Source: Magnetococcales bacterium (GTDB lineage: Bacteria > Pseudomonadota > Magnetococcia > Magnetococcales > Magnetaquicoccaceae). From it: a stretch of DNA of 18,539 nucleotides. The DNA is taken from the NCBI GenBank assembly GCA_015228895.1, contig JADGCR010000018.1, positions 1 to 18,539 of the forward strand, given 5' to 3'. This document shows positions 7,271 through 15,935 of this stretch, piece after piece (position 1 is the first letter of the stretch; each line of letters opens with the position of its first letter). The notes under the pieces were generated by a model, which was not told the DNA's origin, ran no database searches, and was given only the letters and a program-made list of their open reading frames with translations. The position numbers and the translations under genes were made by a program.

Positions 7271-8575
7271 ATGACCAATCTTGCCAACAACGATTTCCGG
7301 GTTGCCGACATCTCCCTGGCCGAGTGGGGCCGCAAGGAGATCGCCATCGCCGAAACCGAAATGCCGGGCCTGATGGCCTTGCGTCAGGAGTACCAGGGGC
7401 AGAAACCCCTGGCGGGCGCCCGCATCGCCGGGTGTCTGCACATGACGATTCAAACCGCCGTCCTCATGGAGACCCTGGTGGATCTGGGGGCTTCGCTGCG
7501 CTGGTCCTCGTGCAACATCTTCTCCACCCAGGACCATGCCGCTTCCGGCGTGGCCGCGGCGGGCATTCCGGTGTTCGCCTGGAAGGGGGAGACGGAGGAG
7601 GAGTTCTGGTGGTGCATCGACCAGACCATCAAAGGCCCGGACGGCTGGTTGCCCAACATGATTCTGGATGATGGGGGCGACTTGACGCTGGTGCTGCACC
7701 GCCCGGAGTACGCGGACATTCTGCGGGGGGTGCGGGGGATCTCCGAGGAGACCACCACGGGGGTGCATCGTTTGCACGAAATGATGGCGGCGGGCGCTCT
7801 CAAGGTGCCGGCGTTCAATGTCAACGACTCGGTGACCAAGTCCAAGTTCGACAATCTGTATGGTTGCCGCGAGTCGTTGATCGACGGCATCAAGCGCGCC
7901 ACGGATGTGATGATCGCGGGCAAGATCGCGGTGGTGTGTGGTTACGGCGACGTGGGCAAGGGGTGCGCCCAGGCGTTCCGGGGCATGGGAGCCACGGTCT
8001 GGATCACGGAGATCGATCCCATCTGCGCCTTGCAGGCCGCCATGGAGGGGTATCGCGTGGTGACCATGGAGGAGGCGGCGCCCGTCGGCAACATTTTCGT
8101 CACCGCCACCGGCAACGTGGAAGTCGTCACCCGCGCCCACATGGACGCCATGAAGGATCAGGCCATCGTGTGCAACATCGGCCATTTCGACTCCGAGATC
8201 GATGTGGCCTCCCTGCGTCCCCTGCAGTGGGAAAACATCAAACCCCAGGTGGATCATGTGATCTTCCCCAACGGCAAGCGGTTGATTCTGCTGGCCGAGG
8301 GTCGGCTGGTCAATCTGGGTTGCGCCACGGGACACGCCAGTTTCGTCATGTCCAACTCCTTCACCAACCAGGTGATGGCCCAGATCGAGTTGTGGAACAA
8401 TCCGGGCAAATATCCGGTGGGCGTCTATGTGCTGCCCAAAAAACTGGATGAAAAGGTGGCCCGGCTGCATCTGGGCAAACTGGGCGTCCATCTGACCACC
8501 CTGTCCCAAAAACAGGCCGCCTACATCGGCGTCGCCCTGGACGGTCCTTTCAAACCGGAGACCTATCGGTATTAA
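7271..8575 (+). CDS. ahcY: Adenosylhomocysteinase (SAH hydrolase)
   Basis: The protein has 434 residues. It splits S-adenosylhomocysteine, the by-product of SAM-dependent methylation and a strong inhibitor of methyltransferases, into adenosine and homocysteine, using bound NAD. Seen in the sequence: [38 protein letters not shown], the catalytic region [20 protein letters not shown], the NAD loop [20 protein letters not shown] (G224-x-G226-x-x-G229) and the C-terminal FKPETYRY (usually YKPDHYRY), which reaches the neighbouring subunit's NAD. It is about 30 residues shorter than many alphaproteobacterial forms, which carry an insert. The ribosome binding site AAAGGA precedes the ATG by 6 nt. 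It is in an operon with metK and ends before a strong hairpin. Confidence 0.98.
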   Translation: MTNLANNDFRVADISLAEWGRKEIAIAETEMPGLMALRQEYQGQKPLAGARIAGCLHMTIQTAVLMETLVDLGASLRWSSCNIFSTQDHAASGVAAAGIPVFAWKGETEEEFWWCIDQTIKGPDGWLPNMILDDGGDLTLVLHRPEYADILRGVRGISEETTTGVHRLHEMMAAGALKVPAFNVNDSVTKSKFDNLYGCRESLIDGIKRATDVMIAGKIAVVCGYGDVGKGCAQAFRGMGATVWITEIDPICALQAAMEGYRVVTMEEAAPVGNIFVTATGNVEVVTRAHMDAMKDQAIVCNIGHFDSEIDVASLRPLQWENIKPQVDHVIFPNGKRLILLAEGRLVNLGCATGHASFVMSNSFTNQVMAQIELWNNPGKYPVGVYVLPKKLDEKVARLHLGKLGVHLTTLSQKQAAYIGVALDGPFKPETYRY

Positions 8576-8581
8576 GTCTTT

Positions 8582-8618
8582 CCACCCCCCTGGGAGAGAG
8601 GGTGCTCCCGGGGGGTGG
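8582..8618. terminator. Strong hairpin between convergent ahcY and the TPR-glycosyltransferase gene
   Basis: CCACCCCCC (8582-8590) pairs with GGGGGGTGG (8610-8618), and GGGAG (8592-8596) pairs with CTCCC (8605-8609). T8591 is bulged and 8597-8604 forms the loop. That is 14 pairs. There is no U tract on either strand, so it is not a textbook intrinsic terminator, but its place 6 nt past one stop and 28 nt past the other suggests a shared transcript end. Confidence 0.6.
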
Positions 8619-8646
8619 CCGGCGTGACTCCTGGTTCGCGGCCCCT

Positions 8647-10650
8647 TCAGGGAGCGCGCCGATCAGCGCCACACAGCGCCCGCAACGCAGCCCCCAAGGC
8701 CACCGGAACCGACTCGTCCTCATACAGCCTGTCCTTGTTCAGGGCGATCTTCCGCCGCACCCGCTCCCGGAACTCCCGGTCCAGGCCCAATCGCACGGCG
8801 AGATCGACAAATCCATCCAGGTCCGCCGCCACCGTCTCCTCCACCCCGATCCGCCGCAGGATGCCACAGGTGTGACGGCTGCGGAAGAACGGTCCGGCCA
8901 GGGTCACGATGGGCACATCGAACGCCAACGCCTCCAATGAACTGTTGTTGCCGGACCAGGCGATGCCATCGAGAATCACATCCGCGCTCCGTGCCAGTCC
9001 AAAAAACGCCTCCTGCCCCATCCTGGGCAACAGGCGGCAACACGCCTCGGCCTCCAGCCCGAAACGGGCGAACACGCGCCGCAATCGCTCCCGGAACTGC
9101 CCGGACACCGCGCCCGTGACCTCGATGAAATAAAAACGACTCCCCGGAACGGCGCGGGCGATGCGGGGAAACACGACATCGTGCTGGGGCAGCAGTTTAT
9201 AAAGGCTCTGCAAATTGACATAGGTGACCCGTCCGGGCACGAACTCCTCCGGCACCCGCGCCATGGCGGTTTTGGGATGGGGATAGCAGCTCCCCAGGTT
9301 GGGCAGACGGAGCAACCGCTCGGAATAGTGCTCCTGGCCGTTCTCCGGTTCCATCAGGGCGCTGGAGATGAACACATCCATGGTCTCCACCCCCGACGTG
9401 ACCGGATGTCCCCCCCCGTTGCACTGAACGGGGGCCAAACGCAGGGCGGACAGGGGATGCAAACGGGCGTCCATGCCCAAATCGGTGTAGATCAGCACAT
9501 CCAGATCGGCCGCGACAATCGCCTCGATCAACCCCCCGACCGGCGCGGACGGGGGAAAAGCGTGAAAGTGCTCCACCCGCTCCTGAATGTAGCGCAACGA
9601 CAGGTCCCGGGTGGCGCCGGTGTAAAAGACCCAGCGCAGGGCGTCCAGTCCGGTGATCCAGCGGCTGTGGGTCTTGAAAATGGAGTGGCCATGCAAAAAC
9701 GAAGAGACGAAACCGACCCGCAGCGGCGCTCCGGGAACGCGGGGCCGTCCGTTCCGGTTGCCGAGGGCGGGATAGGCGGCCCGGGCAACCCTGGTCAACA
9801 GACGGCCATAAAGCATCTGCTCGGCCCGATCGTCGCGGGCGTGATAGTTCAAATAGAAGTTGCTCACCGTGGAGGCGGCCTCCCACGCCTCGCGGATCTC
9901 CTCCGGGGTCTCCAGGGGCATGGCCAGCAGCAGGCGCACCCCCTCCCGCCAGCGCGCCCGCAACGGCTCGATCCGGGCCTCGTCGTCGATCAGCACCGGC
10001 AGGTCCAGCAACATTTTCCAGCGCGCCCGGACATAATCCGGTCGCAACCTCCAGGCGGTGGCGAAACAGGCCACCCCCTCCTCGTTGCGGCCATCGCTCT
10101 GCAACAGAACCCCCAGATTGTAACAGGCCCGGAAGTGGGTGGGCTTGAGCCTGATGGCGGCGCGGTAATGGAACTCCGCCTCCCCGTCCCGCCCCAACGC
10201 CTTGAAGGCGCTGCCCAGGTTATAATGGGCCTCCACCAGCTCCGGGTCCCGCTGCAAGGCCAGCCGGTACTGTTCCACCGCCTCGACGGTCTGACCCGCC
10301 TCCTGCAGCATCCCACCCAGATTGACCCGCATCGCGGGCCTTTCCGGCTCCAGACGCGACGCTTCCCGGAACCGCTCCAAAGCCGCCCCGCTCCGCCCCA
10401 TGGCCCGCAGCGTCTGCCCCAGCTGGTCATGGAACGCCCCCCGCTCCGGTCGCAGACCAATGGCCCGGCCCAACCACCGCACAGCCTGCGCGTACTCCCG
10501 ACGCTGATGATCCACCACACCCAGCAGATACAGGATCTCCGGCTCGTCGGGTCGCAGCGCCAAAGCCTCGGCAAAGGCCGCGGCGGCCTCATCCAGCCGG
10601 TTTTCCTCCTGAAAAACCAATCCGTTGCGGATTTTCTCCTGCACGCTCAT
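8647..10650 (-). CDS. TPR protein with GT41 (O-GlcNAc transferase-like, SPINDLY family) domain
   Basis: The protein has 667 residues. Six 34-residue TPRs run from about 3 to 206 (for example HYNLGSAFKALGRDGEAEFH and CYNLGVLLQSDGRNEEGVAC). From about 310 there is a GT41-type catalytic region: RVGFVSSFLHGHSIFKTH, where H322 lines up with the OGT His of 'SSDFGNHP'; then DARLHPLSALRLAPVQ; NLQSLYKLLP, whose K485 matches the UDP-binding Lys of OGT 'FNQLYKIDP'; and DVILDGIAWSGNNSSLEALA followed by FDVPIVTL. The family transfers GlcNAc or other sugars to Ser/Thr of proteins; the bacterial substrate (often flagellin or surface protein) is unknown here. There is no signal peptide or membrane segment, so it is cytosolic. 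The start has GGGGAT about 9-13 nt upstream. It is a lone gene, convergent with ahcY and divergent from the signalling operon. Confidence 0.85.
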   Translation of the reverse strand: MSVQEKIRNGLVFQEENRLDEAAAAFAEALALRPDEPEILYLLGVVDHQRREYAQAVRWLGRAIGLRPERGAFHDQLGQTLRAMGRSGAALERFREASRLEPERPAMRVNLGGMLQEAGQTVEAVEQYRLALQRDPELVEAHYNLGSAFKALGRDGEAEFHYRAAIRLKPTHFRACYNLGVLLQSDGRNEEGVACFATAWRLRPDYVRARWKMLLDLPVLIDDEARIEPLRARWREGVRLLLAMPLETPEEIREAWEAASTVSNFYLNYHARDDRAEQMLYGRLLTRVARAAYPALGNRNGRPRVPGAPLRVGFVSSFLHGHSIFKTHSRWITGLDALRWVFYTGATRDLSLRYIQERVEHFHAFPPSAPVGGLIEAIVAADLDVLIYTDLGMDARLHPLSALRLAPVQCNGGGHPVTSGVETMDVFISSALMEPENGQEHYSERLLRLPNLGSCYPHPKTAMARVPEEFVPGRVTYVNLQSLYKLLPQHDVVFPRIARAVPGSRFYFIEVTGAVSGQFRERLRRVFARFGLEAEACCRLLPRMGQEAFFGLARSADVILDGIAWSGNNSSLEALAFDVPIVTLAGPFFRSRHTCGILRRIGVEETVAADLDGFVDLAVRLGLDREFRERVRRKIALNKDRLYEDESVPVALGAALRALCGADRRAP

Positions 10651-10953
10651 CGGTCACCATCCCCCGCGTTTCTGACCAACCCGTTTTTTTGCCACTATGC
10701 CATGCTTTCAACCATTCGTCACGAGGGCGCTTCGGGGTATTCTCGCCGGATCATGCGCACCCCGCGCTTTTCTCAAACGGCCAAGTCGCGCGTCGCCACT
10801 GGTCGTTTGGTGGATCATGAGGCACAATGGTGTCATCCGATGCCGATGCCCCCGCCCCGAGCCAACACAAAAAAATGTGGGACAATGGCCATTTTATGTT
10901 AACATCTGTGCCGAAATCACAGTTTGCCTGCTTACACAATCCGGGAGACGGCG
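10651..10953. other. Divergent intergenic region between the TPR-glycosyltransferase and STAS genes
   Basis: About 300 bp separate two divergent starts. I find no coding sequence with a plausible start and codon pattern. Its right end becomes AT-rich (from about 10865) and holds the promoter candidate described separately. On the minus strand a run of seven A's (10684-10690 read in reverse) precedes the glycosyltransferase gene, but no convincing -35/-10 pair was found. Confidence 0.6.
10896..10905 (+). promoter_or_regulatory. Candidate extended -10 promoter with overlapping palindrome, STAS operon
   Basis: TGTTAACAT (10897-10905) fits TGnTAnnnT, with hexamer TAACAT 4 of 6 to consensus. ATGTTAACAT (10896-10905) is also a perfect 10-bp palindrome, so a repressor or activator could bind on the -10 box. 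Transcription would start near 10912, 42 nt before the ATG. No clear -35 is seen. Confidence 0.35.
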
Positions 10954-11250
10954 ATGTCTATCACCTCACAAACCAACAACAATGTCGTGACGATCCACAT
11001 CGTGGGCAGTTTCGACTACAAAATGCGCACGGAGTTCCGCAAGGCCTACGCGGACAAACCACCAGGCACCCCCTTCGAAATCGACTTTTCCAGGGTCTCC
11101 TCGGTGGACAGCTCCGCCCTGGGCATGCTGCTGGTACTGCGGGAACAGTGCGGTGGAGATCAGGCCAACATCGCGTTGATCAACTGCAAACCGGAAATTC
11201 GCCATCTGTTCCAGATTTCCCAATTCAAGGATCTGTTTCACCTGCGTTGA
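10954..11250 (+). CDS. STAS-domain protein (anti-anti-sigma factor type)
   Basis: The protein has 98 residues, a single STAS domain. It starts with the strand VVTIHIVGSFDYKMRTEFRK, then FEIDFSRVSSVDSSALGMLL, where the 'D-S-S-A-L-G' loop (D52, S53, S54) matches the phosphorylation loop of SpoIIAA/RsbV ('D-S-S-G-L-G'); the end, NCKPEIRHLFQISQFKDLF, is also typical. Such proteins are switched by Ser phosphorylation and bind a kinase-type anti-sigma factor or another partner. No HATPase_c anti-sigma kinase of the RsbW type and no PP2C phosphatase is in the window, so the partner is unknown. The ATG at 10954 follows GGGAGAC by 6 nt; an upstream in-frame TTG at 10924 lacks such a site. It is the first gene of a four-gene signalling operon. 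Confidence 0.85.
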   Translation: MSITSQTNNNVVTIHIVGSFDYKMRTEFRKAYADKPPGTPFEIDFSRVSSVDSSALGMLLVLREQCGGDQANIALINCKPEIRHLFQISQFKDLFHLR

Positions 11251-11292
11251 CTCTTTCAAGTCAAAATCATCTGATGGCAATGGAACGCATTG

Positions 11293-12846
11293 ATGCCTAT
11301 CCAACCTGAAAACAACTCCTTCGGCATGACCTACCTGCCCATTCAGCCCGCCCATATCGGGGTCGTGGACGACGACCCGTTTCTTCTGGATCTGGTCTCC
11401 ACGGTCTTGATCAATTACGGCTATCGCGTCTCCATTTGCGGCAACACGCGGGAATTCTGGCAACTCTGGAAAAAAAGCCAACCGGATCTGATCATTCTGG
11501 ATCTCAACCTGCCGGACGGCAACGGCATGGACATCTGCCGGGATTTGCGCGCCGTCTCCTCGGTGCCCATCCTGATCCTGACGGCCCGCTCGGACGAGAT
11601 CGAACGGGTGGTGGGCCTGGAGATGGGAGCGGACGATTATCTGGTCAAGCCCATTTTCCCGCGGGAGCTGGTGGCCAGGGTCAAAACCATTCTGCGCCGC
11701 GCCAACAAGCTGGTCATCCACCCGGCACCGGTCAAGGAGACCCCGACCAATTTCCACTTTTCCGGCTGGATGCTGGCGCCCGCCTCCCGCCAGCTGATCG
11801 CGCCGGACGGAACGGATGCGACCCTCTCGGAGGGGGAGTGCCGCCTGCTGATGCTGTTTCTCGCCCATCCCCAGAAGATCCTCTCCAGGGAACAGATCAT
11901 CGAGGTGGCGGGGGTGATGGATGTGGACCCGCTGGGTCGCAGTGTGGACAACATGGTCAGCCGGGTGCGCAAGCGGTTGCGGGATACCGCCAGCCAGGGC
12001 AGAATGATCGAAACCGTGCGCAAGGAGGGTTACCGGTTGCTCGCCAACGTGGATACCGCCACCCACGCGTTTCCCCTGACCTGCACCCGTTCCCAGACGG
12101 TCGCCACCCTCGGCTTCCACGCCCTGGTCCTCTCCCGGGACGAGGCGATCGGTTTCATCCTGGAGACCCTGTTGAACTATTTTGGCTTCCATGTCGCGTT
12201 CCAGCCCTTCTCGAACGACGCGCTGCCCGCCCTGGCCAAACACGAATACGCCCTGGTCCTGCTGGACTGCGACGATTCGGACGCCAAACAGCTTGCCCTG
12301 GTGAAAAAAATCCGCGCCGCGGCCAAGGGCCATCCCCTGGTCGCCCTGCAACACGTTCCGGAGCCGGAGCCGAATCCGCAGCCTGTCATGGAGGTGGACG
12401 ATTTTCTGGCCACGCCGATCCGCTTTTCCGGACTGCACGCCATGCTCACCCGTCAACTGCCGGCCACCACCCGGGAGGTTCCGGCGGCCCTCTCCTGCAT
12501 GGATCTGGTGTTGGCGTCGGAACTGAAGAATCTGGCCGGCAAGCAGGGATTTCTGCGCTTTCTGCATCTGCTGGCCACCCAGATCGCCTCCCATCGCTCC
12601 GCGCTCAAACAGGCCGCGCTGGCTCCCGACCACAAGGCGATTCTCCGACAGGCCCGGCACCTGCACAATCTGGCCGCCTCGGTGGGCGCCCAGCGGATGG
12701 TGCTGGCCACCACCGACCTGTTGAATCATCCGGGCCGCGGCGGCAAGGAGTTCGACACGCTGGTGTCCATGGTGGATATCGCCTGCGAATTGACGGATAC
12801 CGCCATCACCGCCACCCGCATGCTGACCCAACGGGAATCGCCTTGA
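11293..12846 (+). CDS. Response regulator: REC, OmpR-type winged helix, degenerate REC, HPt-like tail
   Basis: The protein has 517 residues, more than twice a normal OmpR-type regulator. REC1 (about 20-135) is complete: VVDDDPFL (acidic pocket D26-D28), phospho-Asp D70 in LIILDLNLPDGNG, T97, and K119 in YLVKPI. The winged helix (about 153-255) has LSEGECRLLMLFLAHPQKIL, SREQIIEV, SVDNMVSRVRKRLRD and IETVRKEGYRLLA, so it should bind DNA. A second receiver-like unit (about 268-390) keeps D325 (VLLDCDD) but has T374 where the Lys should be (DFLATPI) and Gln for the Thr (VALQH). The last 110 residues look like an HPt four-helix bundle, with ARHLHNLAASVGAQRM in place of 'AHxLKGxAxxxGA': Arg455 sits at the phospho-His position and His456 is one place later. 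The ATG at 11293 has only a weak GGAA upstream; a TTG at 11290 is an alternative. The stop overlaps the next gene. Confidence 0.85.
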   Translation: MPIQPENNSFGMTYLPIQPAHIGVVDDDPFLLDLVSTVLINYGYRVSICGNTREFWQLWKKSQPDLIILDLNLPDGNGMDICRDLRAVSSVPILILTARSDEIERVVGLEMGADDYLVKPIFPRELVARVKTILRRANKLVIHPAPVKETPTNFHFSGWMLAPASRQLIAPDGTDATLSEGECRLLMLFLAHPQKILSREQIIEVAGVMDVDPLGRSVDNMVSRVRKRLRDTASQGRMIETVRKEGYRLLANVDTATHAFPLTCTRSQTVATLGFHALVLSRDEAIGFILETLLNYFGFHVAFQPFSNDALPALAKHEYALVLLDCDDSDAKQLALVKKIRAAAKGHPLVALQHVPEPEPNPQPVMEVDDFLATPIRFSGLHAMLTRQLPATTREVPAALSCMDLVLASELKNLAGKQGFLRFLHLLATQIASHRSALKQAALAPDHKAILRQARHLHNLAASVGAQRMVLATTDLLNHPGRGGKEFDTLVSMVDIACELTDTAITATRMLTQRESP

Positions 12847-13455
12847 TCACCATTCTGTCGGAAATCGAACAGGACGCCTTGCTGGAAGTGCTGAATCTGG
12901 GCATGGGACGGGCCGCGGACGCCTTGTCCCGAATGGTGGACGAGGAGGTGCTGCTCTCCGTGCCACGGCTGTTTTTCATCAGCCTCCCGGAGGCCTGCCG
13001 CATGATCGGGGACGACCCCGCCGCCACGATGTCCGCGGTGCGACAGCTTTTTTCCGGACCCTTCATCGGCTCCTCCCTGTTGATCTATCCCCGCGCCAAA
13101 AGCCTGGAGCTGATCCGCTGCCTGCTGCGGGAAGAGGTCTCCCTGGAAGAGTGCCAGGCGTTGGAGCAGGAGAGCCTGACCGAGGTGGGCAACATCATCC
13201 TCAACGCCTGCCTGGGGTGTCTGGCCAATCTCATGGAGTTGGAAATCCATTGCGAACTGCCGGAGTACCTCCAGGCCACCTGCGATGCCCTGCTCGGCAG
13301 CCACACGATCGACGCGGAGAGAACAGAGAAGATTCTGCTGCTGTATGTGGATTTTCTCCTGCGCGACCACGCCGTCAAGGGGGAAGTCGTCCTCCTGTTC
13401 GATACGGTCGCCATCACCCACCTGAAAAATGAGTTGGCGGGCATTCTGAAACGCT

Positions 13456-13466
<11 letters not shown>
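12843..13466 (+). CDS. CheC-like protein phosphatase
   Basis: The protein has 207 residues, the CheC length. CheC/CheX/FliY proteins remove phosphate from receiver domains such as CheY-P. Two active-site motifs are seen: DALLEVLNLGMGRAADALSR (D11, E15, N18, with Pro about 22 residues later in LLSVPRL) and ESLTEVGNIILNACLGCLAN (E114, N117, followed by ELPEY). Both keep the Glu and Asn of the [D/S]xxxExxNx22P pattern, so both sites could be active. The start is TTG overlapping the response regulator stop (TTGA), with CGGGAA 6 nt upstream; no better start was found at that end. It is not in a chemotaxis cluster: it sits between a response regulator and a hybrid kinase, so its likely substrates are those receivers. 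The 3' end overlaps the kinase gene by 11 nt. Confidence 0.82.
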
Positions 13467-15108
<1,642 letters not shown>

Positions 15109-15124
15109 CGCCGATTCTTGTCGC

Positions 15125-15142
15125 TGCGCCTGCCAGGGCGCG
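15125..15142 (+). terminator. Weak hairpin after the hybrid kinase gene
   Basis: TGCGCC (15125-15130) pairs with GGCGCG (15137-15142) around a 6-nt loop (five Watson-Crick pairs and one G-T), 17 nt after the stop. A T-rich patch comes only 8 nt later (TCTTTTAAAT), so termination would be weak. Confidence 0.3.
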
Positions 15143-15307
15143 CTGGATCATCTTTTAAATTGACAGAAAATTTCTATGTTGACGCGACTGTCGTGATGGG
15201 GATTATATCGTCGTGATTGCTTTGACGGGAGCAAAAACGGCCAACTTCATTACTGCCTATGTGGCCGACACACCAGCGAGTTTGGAAAAAATCAAGGCAG
15301 GACCTCG

Positions 15308-15754
15308 ATGGGCATAAAAAAACCGCTGATTCGCCAGGCTGGCTCAGCGGAGGCCTTTGCAGGTTCTGCTGCCACTGGCAGAGAACGTATCCAGAATCAA
15401 ATGATTCAATGCAAAATGTCAATAGAAAATTTACTGGTCCATGCATTATCTGCTCGATCACACCACGGGTGCAAGCTGCATGAGAATGACACGCGATGCT
15501 CGACTCGTTTTCGATCATACGGCAGAGAGTCCAAATGGCTGTCTCTGTCTTTGAGCGAACACAATCGAAACAGACGGATCAGACCATGCCGCCAGAACAT
15601 TTTATCCTCTCCTGTGTACTGCGCGACAGACGATCTTTTGCATGAATTGTTTGGCCCGCACCACCTTGGCCAGCGCCAGCATCCACGATCACGCCGGGGT
15701 GCGATCCTGGCTCAGGCCAATCAATCCCCCATCCAGATACAAAATCTGCTGTAA
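15308..15754 (+). CDS. Doubtful open reading frame, 148 codons
   Basis: I do not recognise this product. It starts MGIKKPLIRQAGSAEAFAGS and is rich in His, Arg, Ser and Gln with no membrane segment or motif. In its favour: AGGA lies 5 nt before the ATG, the frame is longer than expected by chance in DNA of this composition, and a 15-bp hairpin begins 8 nt after the stop. Against it: mixed codon use with third-position GC near half, unlike every other gene here, and a composition unlike a folded protein. The probable small RNA at 15316-15388 would be antisense to its first codons. It may be a gene remnant or chance. Confidence 0.2.
   Translation: MGIKKPLIRQAGSAEAFAGSAATGRERIQNQMIQCKMSIENLLVHALSARSHHGCKLHENDTRCSTRFRSYGRESKWLSLSLSEHNRNRRIRPCRQNILSSPVYCATDDLLHELFGPHHLGQRQHPRSRRGAILAQANQSPIQIQNLL
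15316..15350 (-). terminator. Intrinsic terminator, minus strand
   Basis: On the minus strand CCGCTGA (15350-15344) pairs with TCAGCGG (15329-15323). An inner GCCA/TGGC stem (15343-15340 with 15336-15333) and a 3-nt bulge sit inside. TTTTTTT follows directly (15322-15316). This is the only textbook intrinsic terminator in the window. It implies a transcript on the minus strand coming from the right, where no convincing protein gene lies. Confidence 0.65.
15316..15388 (-). ncRNA. Candidate small RNA (about 73 nt) on the minus strand
   Basis: Read on the minus strand: TTGACA (15422-15417) as a perfect -35; a weak -10 (TGATTC, 15399-15394) after 17 bp; a predicted start near 15388; a 5' stem-loop with GTTCT/AGAAC and CTGCC/GGCAG pairs, one bulged C and a triloop (15386-15363); a 12-nt linker (15362-15351); then the terminator hairpin and seven U's (15350-15316). 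The predicted start falls at the base of the first hairpin. This is the usual plan of a free small RNA. The -10 box is poor, so the promoter part is uncertain. No known RNA family is recognised. Confidence 0.4.
15394..15407. promoter_or_regulatory. Palindrome GAATCA-AA-TGATTC over the small RNA's -10 region
   Basis: A perfect 6-2-6 palindrome covers the predicted -10 box of the minus-strand small RNA. Its half-sites equal the outer six bases of the 19-bp palindrome at 15867-15885. A dimeric regulator binding here would block or remodel that promoter. No protein is assigned. Confidence 0.4.
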
Positions 15755-15761
15755 ACCTCCA

Positions 15762-15800
15762 TCTCCCGATCCCTCCTGGCGACCCGGAGGGATCGGGAGA
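15762..15800. repeat. Perfect 15-bp inverted repeat with 9-nt loop
   Basis: TCTCCCGATCCCTCC (15762-15776) pairs without mismatch with GGAGGGATCGGGAGA (15786-15800). The loop is 15777-15785. No U tract follows on either strand. It could end a transcript reading from the left (it begins 8 nt after the doubtful frame ending at 15754), or be a REP-like or mobile remnant. No second copy is seen in the window. Confidence 0.7.
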
Positions 15801-15866
15801 CCACTCGGCAAACTCTGCCGCCAATTCACTGACTGCGCCTCTTTTGCCCCTTTGGCCCCTGACAAC

Positions 15867-15885
15867 GAATCAAGCTGCTTGATTC
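15867..15885. promoter_or_regulatory. 19-bp palindrome, candidate enhancer site for a sigma-54 activator
   Basis: GAATCAAGCTGCTTGATTC is a perfect 9-1-9 palindrome. Its centre (15876) lies about 87 bp upstream of the predicted start of the sigma-54 promoter at 15936-15952, within the usual range for activator binding sites. A one-base centre and no U tract make it a poor terminator, so a protein-binding site is more likely. Confidence 0.5.
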
Positions 15886-15935
15886 ATCTCCTGAATTATA
15901 ACCTTTTATTAATCACTTATACTAACGATGATTAA

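Larger units (their letters stand above)
15109..15935. other. Structured, AT-richer intergenic island without a convincing protein gene
   Basis: This 827-bp gap is clearly more AT-rich than its neighbours. It holds a direct repeat GTCGTGAT at 15190-15197 and 15210-15217 (20-bp period), a probable minus-strand small RNA (15316-15388), two GAATCA...TGATTC palindromes, a 15-bp perfect hairpin (15762-15800), a small hairpin CGGCA/TGCCG (15806-15820) and a sigma-54 promoter at its right end. Several overlapping open frames occur on both strands (longest 15308-15754, plus strand, 148 codons) but none resembles a known protein, and their third-codon GC is far lower than in the flanking genes. It may be decayed acquired DNA, a regulatory hub, or both. 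Confidence 0.7.

Noticed and set aside
9181..10902. A 573-codon open frame on the plus strand
   Set aside because: It is opposite the TPR-glycosyltransferase, whose repeats and GT41 motifs are clear; no recognisable domain in this frame.
10966..12831. A 621-codon open frame on the minus strand
   Set aside because: It is opposite the STAS and response regulator genes and has the same antisense composition (His, Gln, Gly, Arg).
11436..12842. Upstream extension of the CheC-like frame through the response regulator gene
   Set aside because: The extension is Gly/Pro/Arg-rich and lies in another frame of the regulator. Family similarity begins at the TTG at 12843.
15174..15824. Minus-strand frames in the intergenic island (15174-15518, 15406-15600, 15579-15824) as genes or a transposase remnant
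   Set aside because: No recognisable motif. The first would run straight through the U7 terminator, and they overlap each other in different frames.
15109..15935. Insertion sequence or prophage attachment site
   Set aside because: No terminal inverted repeats with flanking target duplication, no integrase or transposase and no tRNA gene were found.
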